DNA from: JBPCRW01 sp050996405
GTDB lineage: Bacteria > Acidobacteriota > Blastocatellia > Pyrinomonadales > Pyrinomonadaceae
Direction: 5' to 3'
NCBI GenBank assembly: GCA_050996405.1
Contig: JBPCRW010000072.1
Location: 1-24,632, forward strand
DNA: 24,632 nucleotides
The position numbers were made by a program, and so were the translations under genes. Every line of letters begins with the position of its first letter. Positions within the stretch are counted from its first letter, which is position 1. The notes below the pieces were generated by a model. The model was not told where the DNA came from, made no database searches, and was given only the letters and a program-made list of their open reading frames with translations. Of this stretch, positions 6,864-14,104 are shown in pieces.

Positions 6864-8471
6864 ATGAGCAACGCCGCGACATTTGACGATTCGTCATTGA
6901 TTCCCGAAACGAAGGAAACCGCGCCCGCGCCAAAGGCTTGGACACCGAGTTTCAATCCATGGCTAATTGCGACGGCGGTTATGCTGGCGACATTTATGGA
7001 AGTTTTAGATACTTCCGTCGCCAATGTCGCGCTGCCGCATATCGCCGGAAATCTTTCGGCTTCGACCGAAGAAGCGACCTGGGTTTTAACGAGTTATTTA
7101 ATCGCCAACGCTATTATTTTGCCCGCGACAAGCTGGCTGACAACCGTTTTCGGACGCAAAAAATTTCTCATCACCTGCATTATTATTTTTACGGTCGCAT
7201 CTGCCTTGTGCGGCGCGGCGACGAGTCTGAATATGCTGATTCTCGCCAGAATTTTACAGGGCGCGGGCGGCGGCGCGCTCCAGCCGATTGCCCAATCTGT
7301 TTTACTGGAAAGTTTCCCGCCCGAAAAACGCGGCTCGGCGATGGCTCTGTATGGTTTGGGCGTGGTCGTCGCGCCGATTATCGGTCCGACTCTGGGCGGC
7401 TGGATTACGGATAATTATTCGTGGCGTTGGATTTTTTACATCAATCTGCCGATTGGAATTCTGGCGGCGTTTATGGCGAATACGTTTGTCGAAGACCCGC
7501 CGTATTTGCGAAATCAGAAACCCGGACGAATCGATTACATCGGTTTCGGCTTTATGGCGTTGGGCTTGGCGATGCTCGAATTGACGCTCGATTTAGGGCA
7601 GCAGCGAGATTGGTTTTCGTCTTCGACAATTATTTTCACGACTGCGACCGCCGCGACGATGCTGTCGGCGTTTATTTTGTGGGAGCTTTACGTTGATGAA
7701 CCGATTGTCAATCTGCGCGTTTTTCTCAACCGAAATTTTGCCGTCGGCGCGACTTTGATTGCCTTAGTCGGGGTCGTGCTGTATGGTTCGACCGCGCTTT
7801 TGCCGCTTTTTCTGCAAACTCTGCTCGGTTATCCGGCACTTCAGAGCGGTCTGGCGGTCAGCCCGCGCGGTTTTGGTTCGGTTCTTTCGATGCTTATTGT
7901 CGGGCGGCTTGTCGGCAAAATTGACGGGCGTTATCTGATTGCGTTCGGCTTTGTGGTGCTTGCGTATTCGACGAATATGTTCACCGATTTGACGCTCGAA
8001 ATCGCGCAGAGCAATATTATGATTCCGATGGTCATCAGCGGATTTGCGATGGGTTTTGTTTTCGTGCCGCTGACGACGATGACGATGGGAACGCTGACGA
8101 ACGAGCAAATCAGCAACGCTTCGGGTATTTACAATCTGATGCGGAATACCGGCGGCAGTATCGGAATCGCCGCGATGACGGCGTTTTTGACACGCGGAGC
8201 GCAGGTTCACCAAAACGCGCTGTCCGGCAGTTTGAATCAATACAGTCCGGCGTTTCAGCAAGCGATTCAAAATATTCAAAATAATCTGGGCGTGGGCGCA
8301 ACGGTCGAACAGGCTTACGGCGTTATCTACGAAACACTTCTCAAACAAGCAGCGGTTTTATCATACATAGATAATTTCCGACTGCTCGCGTTTCTCTGTG
8401 TGATTTGTATTCCCGCCGCGTTTTTATTCAAGAAAGTAAAAAATGCTAAAGCTCCGGTCGGAGCGCATTGA
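6864..8471 (+). CDS. DHA2-family (EmrB/QacA) 14-helix MFS drug transporter
   Basis: This proton-driven exporter of hydrophobic drugs sits in the cytoplasmic membrane and pairs with the adaptor encoded just upstream. The sequence shows the DHA2 hallmark LDTSVANVALPHIAG (residues 48-62), motif A as WLTTVFGRKK (91-100), and the antiporter motif C GVVVAPIIGPTLGGW (166-180) followed by SWRWIFYINLPIG. Length (535 residues) and the spread of hydrophobic segments fit 14 helices. An AAGGAA ribosome site precedes ATG 6864. No outer-membrane TolC-like gene is present here, so that partner must be elsewhere. A small GC-rich inverted repeat (8451-8464, GCTCCG-gt-CGGAGC) overlaps the last codons but lacks a T-tract. 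Confidence 0.94.
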   Translation: MSNAATFDDSSLIPETKETAPAPKAWTPSFNPWLIATAVMLATFMEVLDTSVANVALPHIAGNLSASTEEATWVLTSYLIANAIILPATSWLTTVFGRKKFLITCIIIFTVASALCGAATSLNMLILARILQGAGGGALQPIAQSVLLESFPPEKRGSAMALYGLGVVVAPIIGPTLGGWITDNYSWRWIFYINLPIGILAAFMANTFVEDPPYLRNQKPGRIDYIGFGFMALGLAMLELTLDLGQQRDWFSSSTIIFTTATAATMLSAFILWELYVDEPIVNLRVFLNRNFAVGATLIALVGVVLYGSTALLPLFLQTLLGYPALQSGLAVSPRGFGSVLSMLIVGRLVGKIDGRYLIAFGFVVLAYSTNMFTDLTLEIAQSNIMIPMVISGFAMGFVFVPLTTMTMGTLTNEQISNASGIYNLMRNTGGSIGIAAMTAFLTRGAQVHQNALSGSLNQYSPAFQQAIQNIQNNLGVGATVEQAYGVIYETLLKQAAVLSYIDNFRLLAFLCVICIPAAFLFKKVKNAKAPVGAH

Positions 8472-8530
8472 TAAAGAAAGGAGCAAACCGAAACCTGCTT
8501 TTTATTTACGCGACAAACCCCGAATAGAAA

Positions 8531-8872
8531 TTAAGTTTTTACGATAACTTCGATTTCGATTTCTACTCTCGAACGCGCCGGTCGGGTTTGTCCCGTGACG
8601 TTCAGCGCATTGTCGCCGCCGTCGAGCGTCCATTTGCCTAAATCAACCGCTTCTCCGGTAAAGGCGGAAAAATTTTTAATACTGTTTTTAGTGCTTTTAT
8701 CGGCGGCGGTGATTTTGATTTCTCCGGTAATAGTCGTCTCCGGCGGCGCGAGCAGTCTGGCAGTCGCCGTGATATTGTAATTCCAAAATCCGGGCGGATT
8801 GATAATTTGCTCGGTCACAAAAGAGCCATCCGCGTTGGTTGTCACCTTAATTTTTTCTGTAATAGTCGGCAT
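8531..8872 (-). CDS. Hypothetical 113-residue beta-rich protein
   Basis: I do not recognise this protein. It has no signal peptide, no transmembrane segment and no cysteines. The composition (many Thr, Ile and Val in alternation, for example TATARLLAPPETTITGEIKI, ending RVEIEIEVIVKT) suggests a small all-beta fold. It starts at ATG 8872, 46 bases after the end of the frameshifted secreted gene, on the same strand as the radical SAM gene, so the three may form one transcript. The ribosome site is weak. It is convergent with the MFS transporter gene. Confidence 0.6.
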   Translation of the reverse strand: MPTITEKIKVTTNADGSFVTEQIINPPGFWNYNITATARLLAPPETTITGEIKITAADKSTKNSIKNFSAFTGEAVDLGKWTLDGGDNALNVTGQTRPARSRVEIEIEVIVKT

Positions 8873-8917
8873 TTTTGTAATTGATTATTTCGCGCTTAAA
8901 ACTCACGCGCCGGTTTT

Positions 8918-9350
8918 TTAATAATAAGTAATAATCCGTTCAACTAACGATGTCGTAATCAAATCGTCTCCCGTTTTCGACGGCATAAACCTTTCACTTT
9001 TAATCCAGTTGCCATTTGAATCATATTCGATTTTGGTAATTGCGGTAGATTTTTCAATACTTTTTGTTTGCGTCTCTGGGTCTAACACTTCGCCGAAGTA
9101 TTCGGAATTTGTCTTGAACCGAATTGTCTTTATTGTTATATAAAATCCGTTCGATTATATTTCCCTGCGGATTGTATGTAACTTTGCAGGCGGGTTTGCG
9201 CGGCTCATTCGTATAAAAAAAAGCCCGAAATTCTTCAATCGATTTAACTTTCCCCTTTAATTCAGCTTGCTCTTTGTGAGTTTTTGTTTGAGCTAATGAA
9301 GTAAAAGCGCAAAAGGCAAAGACGGATAAAATAAAGATAAGGCTTTTCAT
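8918..9350 (-). pseudogene. Secreted small protein, frameshifted (about 144 residues if repaired)
   Basis: The 5' part, from ATG 9350, encodes a signal peptide (ending FTSLAQ) and continues through KVTYNPQGNIIERIL, then stops early at 9054. Shifting frame by one base around 9095-9140 restores a continuous reading frame. It includes YFGEVLDPETQTKSIEKS and TKIEYDSNGNWIKSERF and ends in ERIITYY at the stop 8918-8920. Both halves contain a Y-x-x-x-G-N segment (YNPQGNIIE, YDSNGNWIK), as in YD/RHS-like periplasmic repeat proteins, which strongly suggests one original gene. The break could be a true mutation or a sequencing or assembly error. It starts only 4 bases after the radical SAM stop, implying co-transcription. 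No catalytic motif is visible. Confidence 0.75.
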
Positions 9351-9354
9351 AAAA

Positions 9355-10380
9355 TTATTCCGCGTTCAAAATTTGTTTGACGGTTTCCTTTTTTAAGCCT
9401 TTGCCTTTGCGGTTATTGTAATCGTTCAGGGAAATTTGCGGGTCGCGCCAGGCATCAAGATGTCCGACTTGATGAACGCACTGAATCGTGCAGGTCGGGG
9501 CGCACCATTTTTCGGTGATGTATTCGCGTTCCATATCCTGCGTCGTGTATTCGTGCAAGGAGATGCCGGGCGTTCCGCGTTGCTGCGAACACCAGTTGAC
9601 CATTCCGAATTCGTCAACATACAAATATCTCGCACCGGCGCGGCAACGCCATTCGTATTCGCCGCCTTCGACGAGTTTGTCCTGAAACCAATTCCAACGC
9701 GCGTAGCTTCTTGTGCCTTTTGCTTTGATTTCTTTATAAACTTCTTTTTCTCTTTCGGTCAAACCTTTATTTAAACCATCGCCGTCGTGAATCACGCCGA
9801 CGGTCGAAGAAAATCCGAGTTCGATGGCGCGATTGGCGATAATTAACGCTTCGTCCGGGTTTGCCACGCCGCCGCCGACGACCGAATTGATGTTGACTTT
9901 GAATTTTGCATAATCGCGCAGATTGACAAGTTTCGCGTCCAAAACCTTTAAGCTCTTTTTGGAAACGTCGTCAGGGTTCACGTTATCAATCGAAATTTGC
10001 AGATAATCCAAACCTGCTTCATTTAATTTTTTAACTTTTTCGGGCTGAAAATAGTAGCCGTTGGAAATCAGTCCGGCAATCATTCCGTGATGACGGATGC
10101 GGGCGATGATGTCGTAAATCTGCGGGTGCATCATCGGTTCGCCGCCTGAAATCGTGATGACTGAAGAACCGAATTCCGCCAGTTTATCAATGCGTTTGAG
10201 CATTTCGAAAATTTCAACCGGCTCGCTCGTTTTGTCGTATTCGTTGCAGTAAGCGCACGAGAGATTGCATCGCCGCATCGGGACGATGTGAACCAAAACC
10301 GGATGCCTTGTCGAAGCAAACGCCTTAATTGTGTGTTTGACTCCGCGCGTAAAGCGGCTGAAACTGCTTGCCTTCGGCAT
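9355..10380 (-). CDS. Radical SAM enzyme with SPASM-like C-terminal cysteine cluster
   Basis: The CX3CX2C motif is at C38, C42 and C45 (RRCNLSCAYC), and the SAM-binding GGEP is at 79-82, so this is a genuine radical SAM protein of 341 residues. Five further cysteines (C246, C264, C293, C297 and C301; WCAPTCTIQC at the end) resemble the auxiliary Fe-S cluster region of SPASM/twitch enzymes, which modify peptides or build cofactors. The exact substrate is unknown. The domain order is reminiscent of HpnH- or peptide-maturase-type proteins, but I cannot place it. An AAGGAG site lies about 13 bases upstream of ATG 10380. Two small genes follow on the same strand. Confidence 0.85.
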   Translation of the reverse strand: MPKASSFSRFTRGVKHTIKAFASTRHPVLVHIVPMRRCNLSCAYCNEYDKTSEPVEIFEMLKRIDKLAEFGSSVITISGGEPMMHPQIYDIIARIRHHGMIAGLISNGYYFQPEKVKKLNEAGLDYLQISIDNVNPDDVSKKSLKVLDAKLVNLRDYAKFKVNINSVVGGGVANPDEALIIANRAIELGFSSTVGVIHDGDGLNKGLTEREKEVYKEIKAKGTRSYARWNWFQDKLVEGGEYEWRCRAGARYLYVDEFGMVNWCSQQRGTPGISLHEYTTQDMEREYITEKWCAPTCTIQCVHQVGHLDAWRDPQISLNDYNNRKGKGLKKETVKQILNAE

Positions 10381-10467
10381 TTGTAATTCGCTACTCCTTA
10401 AAAACTTACGAAACCGTCAAATTAAAAATTATAGTTTCTAAACGCCTGTTTTTCAAATTTATAACAA

Positions 10468-10493
10468 AAAGGCTCTACCGAAGGAGAGCCTTT
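10468..10493 (-). terminator. Rho-independent terminator after the LolA-like gene
   Basis: A perfect 9-base stem, AAAGGCTCT (10468-10476) with AGAGCCTTT (10485-10493), encloses an 8-base loop. Read on the minus strand it is followed by TTTTTGTTATAAAT, a good T-tract. It sits 26 bases beyond the stop of the LolA-like gene and separates it from the radical SAM gene. Confidence 0.85.
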
Positions 10494-10518
10494 CGCCTGA
10501 ATATTATCGATTGATTTA

Positions 10519-11208
10519 TTATTTTACAATCGTCACGCCTTTCAGATTAACTCTAAATTTTGAAGCGTCGAGATTGATATTTTTCTGCAAATTTGAAAGC
10601 AAAACGGTTGTCGAATCGTCATTCGGTTCAATAACTTTTCCCTGAATCGGCATTCCGTCTTTGTCCACCCAGATTTCCGCGTATTTGTAACTCGCAGAAG
10701 TTTTCGGAACGAGTTTTATATGCCACGTTTCAACGCCGCTGCTGACGGTTTCTATTCCCAAATAACTTAAGTCGTAATTGGCTTTAAGCTGTTCTTTCGA
10801 CATACTCATAAACGACAGCGCGCTCGTCGCTTTCGCGTTTTTATTTTTATCGTCAACTTTTCCGACAATCGCTTGATTCAGACGCGGACGATACAGCACA
10901 TATTTTTTATCAACAACCGAAAGCGTTTCCTGCACGGGTTTCATCCAGTCAATCCGAACAAGCGCGTCACGTCCTTTTGCCGGAAGATACATTATTGTCC
11001 CTGTTGTAACGTCGTGTTCGCCGAGCTGCGAATTAAATTTATCCATTGTGATGTTGGCTTCGAGCGAAGTTAAACTCTGGCGATGCGCTTCCATTCGTTT
11101 CAAAATGTCGCCTAAAATTCCCTGCGCTTTTGCGTCCGTCACGGCAAATGCGTTGAAAAATAAAACGAGCGCGAGTGCCGTTAAAGATAATCTCAAATAA
11201 TTTCTCAT
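10519..11208 (-). CDS. LolA-like outer-membrane lipoprotein carrier
   Basis: LolA-type proteins shuttle lipoproteins or other lipids across the periplasm in a hydrophobic beta-barrel cup. I place the start at ATG 11208, with GGAGT 8 bases upstream, which leaves a clean signal peptide of about 29 residues ending DAKA|Q; a longer in-frame start at 11241 would add a non-signal tail. The mature part follows the LolA pattern. It opens with SLEANITMDKF, then has ALVRIDWMKPVQETLSVVDKK with the expected R-x-x-x-x-P and V-D-K-K-Y-V-L-Y strand. Later it has WHIKLVPK and AEIWVDKDGMPIQGKVIEPN. The length of 229 residues is typical. A strong terminator follows. The ATPase at 11788 and lipoprotein at 12483 on the same strand suggest a Lol-type neighbourhood. 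Confidence 0.8.
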   Translation of the reverse strand: MRNYLRLSLTALALVLFFNAFAVTDAKAQGILGDILKRMEAHRQSLTSLEANITMDKFNSQLGEHDVTTGTIMYLPAKGRDALVRIDWMKPVQETLSVVDKKYVLYRPRLNQAIVGKVDDKNKNAKATSALSFMSMSKEQLKANYDLSYLGIETVSSGVETWHIKLVPKTSASYKYAEIWVDKDGMPIQGKVIEPNDDSTTVLLSNLQKNINLDASKFRVNLKGVTIVK

Positions 11209-11341
11209 AAATAATGACTCCAAAATAAAAGTCAGAACCATCTCGCGTTAGCGGGCGGGTAAATTGTTTAAGTGAATTCAGTTTAACAATTACCACGCCG
11301 CTTATGCTTAGTGTTCTGACATAACCTCTGACATCTTTTAA

Positions 11342-11635
11342 TCAACGAATATCAATTTCGTAAATCGTTTCTCCGTTCGCGTCCGATTTCTTGTGCCAGT
11401 CGAGAATTTCGGCGTTTTCGTTGCCGCTTAATTCTTTGACCCGCTTTTCCAAAACCGTTTTATCAAGCGGAAAATCTTCGGCTTTGACGATTAAGCGCGA
11501 TGTTTGGGTTGCAAGTTTTTCCCGATTGTCGAACCATGTTTTCGGCGTGAGAAAAATAAATATGAGAATGACAATGCATAAAATATCCCATTGCCACGAT
11601 GCGCGTTCATATTTCCATTGGATGATGTCTTTCAT
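11342..11635 (-). CDS. Small single-helix membrane protein, unknown function
   Basis: This 97-residue protein has one hydrophobic helix at about residues 16-31 (WDILCIVILIFIFL), with a positively charged stretch before it and a soluble C-terminal domain of about 60 residues rich in charged residues. I recognise no family. The start ATG 11635 is immediately preceded by a heptamer repeat (AATTACG units) where a ribosome site would be expected, so translation may be weak or leaderless-like. It lies between the LolD-like ATPase and the LolA-like gene. Confidence 0.6.
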   Translation of the reverse strand: MKDIIQWKYERASWQWDILCIVILIFIFLTPKTWFDNREKLATQTSRLIVKAEDFPLDKTVLEKRVKELSGNENAEILDWHKKSDANGETIYEIDIR

Positions 11636-11637
11636 TG

Positions 11638-11685
11638 AATTACGAATTACGAATTTGAGTATATCCTGATTTTTAATTCGTAATT
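11638..11685. repeat. Inverted AATTACG heptamer pair
   Basis: AATTACGAATTACGAATT at 11638-11655 is followed after 19 bases by AATTCGTAATT (11675-11685), the exact reverse complement of its last 11 bases. It can form an 11-bp AT-rich hairpin. The same motif pair recurs at 14983-15064 and 19432-19503. Confidence 0.85.
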
Positions 11686-11745
11686 TTAGACTTTCTCATT
11701 TTTGCCGCAAGCCCGCGCTTCGTTAATGGCGCGGAAGATAATCAA

Positions 11746-11770
11746 AAACACACTTACTTCGTGCGTGTTT
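11746..11770 (-). terminator. Weak candidate terminator after the ABC ATPase gene
   Basis: AAACACAC (11746-11753) pairs with GCGTGTTT (11763-11770) through 8 positions, one of them a G-U, around a 9-base loop. On the minus strand the stem ends in a short T run (GTGTTTTTG). It lies 18 bases past the ATPase stop. The stem is not GC-rich and most of the T run is inside it, so this is tentative. Confidence 0.4.
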
Positions 11771-11787
11771 CCGCATTTTGAGAATTT

Positions 11788-12459
11788 TTAATTTTCAACA
11801 ATCTGCCCGTCGCGCATTCGCACGATCCGGCTGCAATGCGCGGCGGCTTCGGGGTTGTGCGTAATCATAATAATCGTCTGTTTAAATTTCCGGTTCAGTT
11901 CACGAAACATCTCCAGCACGATTTCCGAATTTTCCGTGTCGAGATTTCCCGTCGGTTCATCAGCCAGAATAATCGCCGGATTGTTGACGACGGCGCGCGC
12001 CAGAGCGACTCGCTGCTGTTCGCCGCCGGAAAGTTCGAGCGGTTTGTGATGCATTTTATTTTCCAGTTTCAAAAGACGCAAAACTTCGCGTCGTCTTTCG
12101 CTGCTTTTGCTGCCGTTGCCCGTGTGAATTCTTTCCGCCAATTTTAAATTTCCTTCCGCCGTCAGAGTTGGAAAAAGATTAAACCTTTGAAAAACAAAAC
12201 CGATTTTGCGTCGCCGGATGTCGGTTCTCGCGGCATCGGAAACACGCGCCAAATCTTCGCCGTCAATCAAAATTTTTCCGCTCGTCGGGCTTAATAATCC
12301 GCCCAAAAGATGCAGCAAAGTGGATTTTCCGCAGCCCGACGGTCCCATAATCGCCACGAATTCGCCTTCTTCAACGCCCAAGGATATGCCGCGCAAAACC
12401 GGAACTTCCGTTTTGCCGAGCTTGTAATTTTTAACTAGATTTTCCGTCTTTAGAATCAT
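11788..12459 (-). CDS. ABC transporter ATP-binding protein, LolD/MacB/FtsE-type
   Basis: The 223-residue ATPase has Walker A GPSGCGKST (39-47), signature LSGGEQQ (143-149), Walker B IILADEPTGNLD (163-174) and the switch histidine H201 (MITHNPEAA). The EPTGNLDTENSE pattern and compact size place it in the MacB/LolD/SalX subfamily, which powers lipoprotein extraction or substrate extrusion from the inner membrane. No permease is adjacent, so its partner is elsewhere or supplied in trans. It starts 23 bases after the lipoprotein gene stop on the same strand and is probably co-transcribed with it. LolD is an attractive reading given the LolA-like gene nearby, but the subfamily also covers macrolide and peptide exporters. 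Confidence 0.9.
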   Translation of the reverse strand: MILKTENLVKNYKLGKTEVPVLRGISLGVEEGEFVAIMGPSGCGKSTLLHLLGGLLSPTSGKILIDGEDLARVSDAARTDIRRRKIGFVFQRFNLFPTLTAEGNLKLAERIHTGNGSKSSERRREVLRLLKLENKMHHKPLELSGGEQQRVALARAVVNNPAIILADEPTGNLDTENSEIVLEMFRELNRKFKQTIIMITHNPEAAAHCSRIVRMRDGQIVEN

Positions 12460-12482
12460 TCGCTATTCGCCGCAGAAATTTT

Positions 12483-13547
12483 TTATTGAGTATTCGCGTT
12501 CGCATTTTGAAGCGCAGATTTTTGTTCTTGACTTGCCTGATTTTGTTTATCCAAATCAACTTCCGGCAGATTCCAACTGTTTTTTAAAACGAACACATCC
12601 TGATTATAAACTTTTCCGAGCGTCACGCTTTCCGGCGTTTGATAAGTCAAACTCATTTTATATTTTTCCTTCGGGCGCGTGACTTCGACACGCAGCGGCA
12701 AGTTTCGATAGTCGGGATTGTCGGACAGATTTCCTTCATTGCCATAGACAATATCGGATTCGATTTCGCCGTTCGCGTCAAAAATCTGCTGACGCGCCAG
12801 ACGAATTCCGCCGACGCGGTCAAACCAGAAACGCCGCGTCACGTTTAAATCGCCGTCAGCATTTTTAGCCAGTTCGTCAAGCAAATAATAGCCGCGCAGA
12901 ACGCGCGCCGTCGGAGATTTTTTCTTGGCGGTCGGGTCAACTTCGTCCTGCACGATTTCGCTTTGCAGATAAGTATGTTCCGCGTCGGTCGGGCGCACGA
13001 GCAGGGCTTCAGTAAAATGCTGCGGGCGCAAGTTGGCAAACGCGCTGACGTTTTGCTGAATCGCTTTGCCGCCCTCTAAATTCATCTGGCTGATGGATTC
13101 CTGCAATTTCGTATAATCAGCATTATTGCTGCCCAAAACGAATTTTTTATACTTTCCGCCCGCATCATCCTGCAAAATCGCCACGCGAAATTTATCGCCG
13201 TCCGAAGTCATCTGCGCGATGTCGGATTTAAGCAGCGGAATCTGGACTCTGAGAAAAATATCCGACGGACGCTGAACGACCAAATCGCCGTCCGCCGTGC
13301 GGTATTTTTCCGTAAGTCCGACATCGGCGTAAGCGTTATTTTCAAACTTCAAATCCATTTTAGCGTGGATTGAATTTACCTTTGCAAAACGATTGACCTC
13401 ATTAATTAATTGTTCCTTGGAAGCCTTTTCCGTTTTCAGCAGTCGCGCCGTTTCATTTTTTGTCTTGATAATACCGCCGCAACCGCTTAGAAAAATTACG
13501 AAAATTAAAAATGCAAATAACTGCGGATATGATTTGGAATTAAACAT
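12483..13547 (-). CDS. LolB/DUF4292-like outer-membrane lipoprotein
   Basis: A lipoprotein signal ends in the lipobox L20-S-G-C23, so the mature protein of about 332 residues is lipid-anchored. Residues about 40-150 follow a LolA/LolB-like half-barrel pattern: KVNSIHAKMDLKF, GDLVVQRPSDIFLRVQIP, then AQMTSDGDKFRVAI. This resembles LolB/DUF4292 proteins. The C-terminal half (YYLLDELAKNADGDLNVTRRFWFDRVGGIRLARQ, in parts) is a second beta-rich domain with Asp/Arg pairs. The Gln/Asn-rich tail (last about 18 residues) is probably disordered. An ATPase gene follows directly. A small hairpin (13562-13578) lies just upstream of the start codon. The function as a lipoprotein acceptor is inferred from fold pattern and context only. 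Confidence 0.7.
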   Translation of the reverse strand: MFNSKSYPQLFAFLIFVIFLSGCGGIIKTKNETARLLKTEKASKEQLINEVNRFAKVNSIHAKMDLKFENNAYADVGLTEKYRTADGDLVVQRPSDIFLRVQIPLLKSDIAQMTSDGDKFRVAILQDDAGGKYKKFVLGSNNADYTKLQESISQMNLEGGKAIQQNVSAFANLRPQHFTEALLVRPTDAEHTYLQSEIVQDEVDPTAKKKSPTARVLRGYYLLDELAKNADGDLNVTRRFWFDRVGGIRLARQQIFDANGEIESDIVYGNEGNLSDNPDYRNLPLRVEVTRPKEKYKMSLTYQTPESVTLGKVYNQDVFVLKNSWNLPEVDLDKQNQASQEQKSALQNANANTQ

Positions 13548-13561
13548 CAGTCGAATGTGAT

Positions 13562-13578
13562 GACGCTCAAAGAGCGTC
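13562..13578 (-). other. Short perfect hairpin in the leader of the lipoprotein gene
   Basis: GACGCTC (13562-13568) and GAGCGTC (13572-13578) form a 7-bp GC-rich stem with an AAA loop. It ends 15 bases upstream of the lipoprotein start codon, where it could influence ribosome access. No T-tract follows, so it is not an obvious terminator. Confidence 0.5.
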
Positions 13579-13683
13579 TGTTGTCTTAAATATATATTTT
13601 GAAACCTTATAAATTACTGGCAACGCGCATTGATAAAACGTAAATTTTAACATTTTGGTTTCGTTCGCGCCAATAAACAAAGA

Positions 13684-13720
13684 CGCGGAATGGAAAAGGC
13701 ATTTGCTTTTCCATTCCGCG
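13684..13720 (-). terminator. Strong terminator closing the act-cox operon
   Basis: CGCGGAATGGAAAAG (13684-13698) pairs perfectly with CTTTTCCATTCCGCG (13706-13720), giving a 15-bp stem with a 7-base loop. On the minus strand it is followed by TCTTTGTTTATT. It lies 24 bases past the coxD stop and is the only such structure between coxD and the lipoprotein gene. Confidence 0.82.
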
Positions 13721-13744
13721 CCGCTTGCGAATTTTTGAAATTAT

Positions 13745-14098
13745 TTATCTGGAAAAAACTCCCGAACCGCGTGTCAGATAATCCTGCATCGTAAAGGCGA
13801 ACATAATCGCCAGCCAGAAAAATCCGGCAAGCGCGGTCAGCCAAATCAGCCGCGAACTCCATCGGACGTGCATAAAAATCAGCGCGACAAACGACATTTT
13901 GGTAAAAGCTATCAGCAACGCCAGCAACGTATTCGCGCCCGCAAAAATGAAATCGAGGTCTAAACGCGCAACCAGCGATGTCAGAATCGTGCCGACCACC
14001 AGAATGCCGAAAACCATCAAATAAATCGGCACCGAAACGATATGGTGTTCGTGCGCCATGTCGTGGTCTGCGTTGTCATTTATTTTATGTTCTGCCAT
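13745..14098 (-). CDS. coxD: Cytochrome c oxidase subunit IV (CoxD/CtaF-like)
   Basis: This small accessory subunit of a caa3-type haem-copper oxidase has 117 residues, with a His/Asp-rich N-terminus (DNADHDMAHEHH) and three predicted helices at roughly 24-44, 52-75 and 84-106. The second helix ends FTKMSFVALIFMHVRWSSRL, the typical prokaryotic COX4 pattern. The subunit stabilises the CuB site or assembly in related enzymes. It is the last gene of the block, 6 bases after coxC, and is followed by the 15-bp-stem terminator. Confidence 0.9.
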   Translation of the reverse strand: MAEHKINDNADHDMAHEHHIVSVPIYLMVFGILVVGTILTSLVARLDLDFIFAGANTLLALLIAFTKMSFVALIFMHVRWSSRLIWLTALAGFFWLAIMFAFTMQDYLTRGSGVFSR

Positions 14099-14104
14099 TT
14101 TAAA

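Noticed and set aside
7764..8348. A 194-codon open frame on the minus strand opposite the MFS transporter gene
   Set aside because: It lies wholly within the transporter gene and reads as a basic Arg/His/Gln-rich shadow sequence.
8451..8464. Terminator for the efflux operon
   Set aside because: GCTCCG-gt-CGGAGC has only a two-base loop, lies inside the coding end and is not followed by a T-tract.
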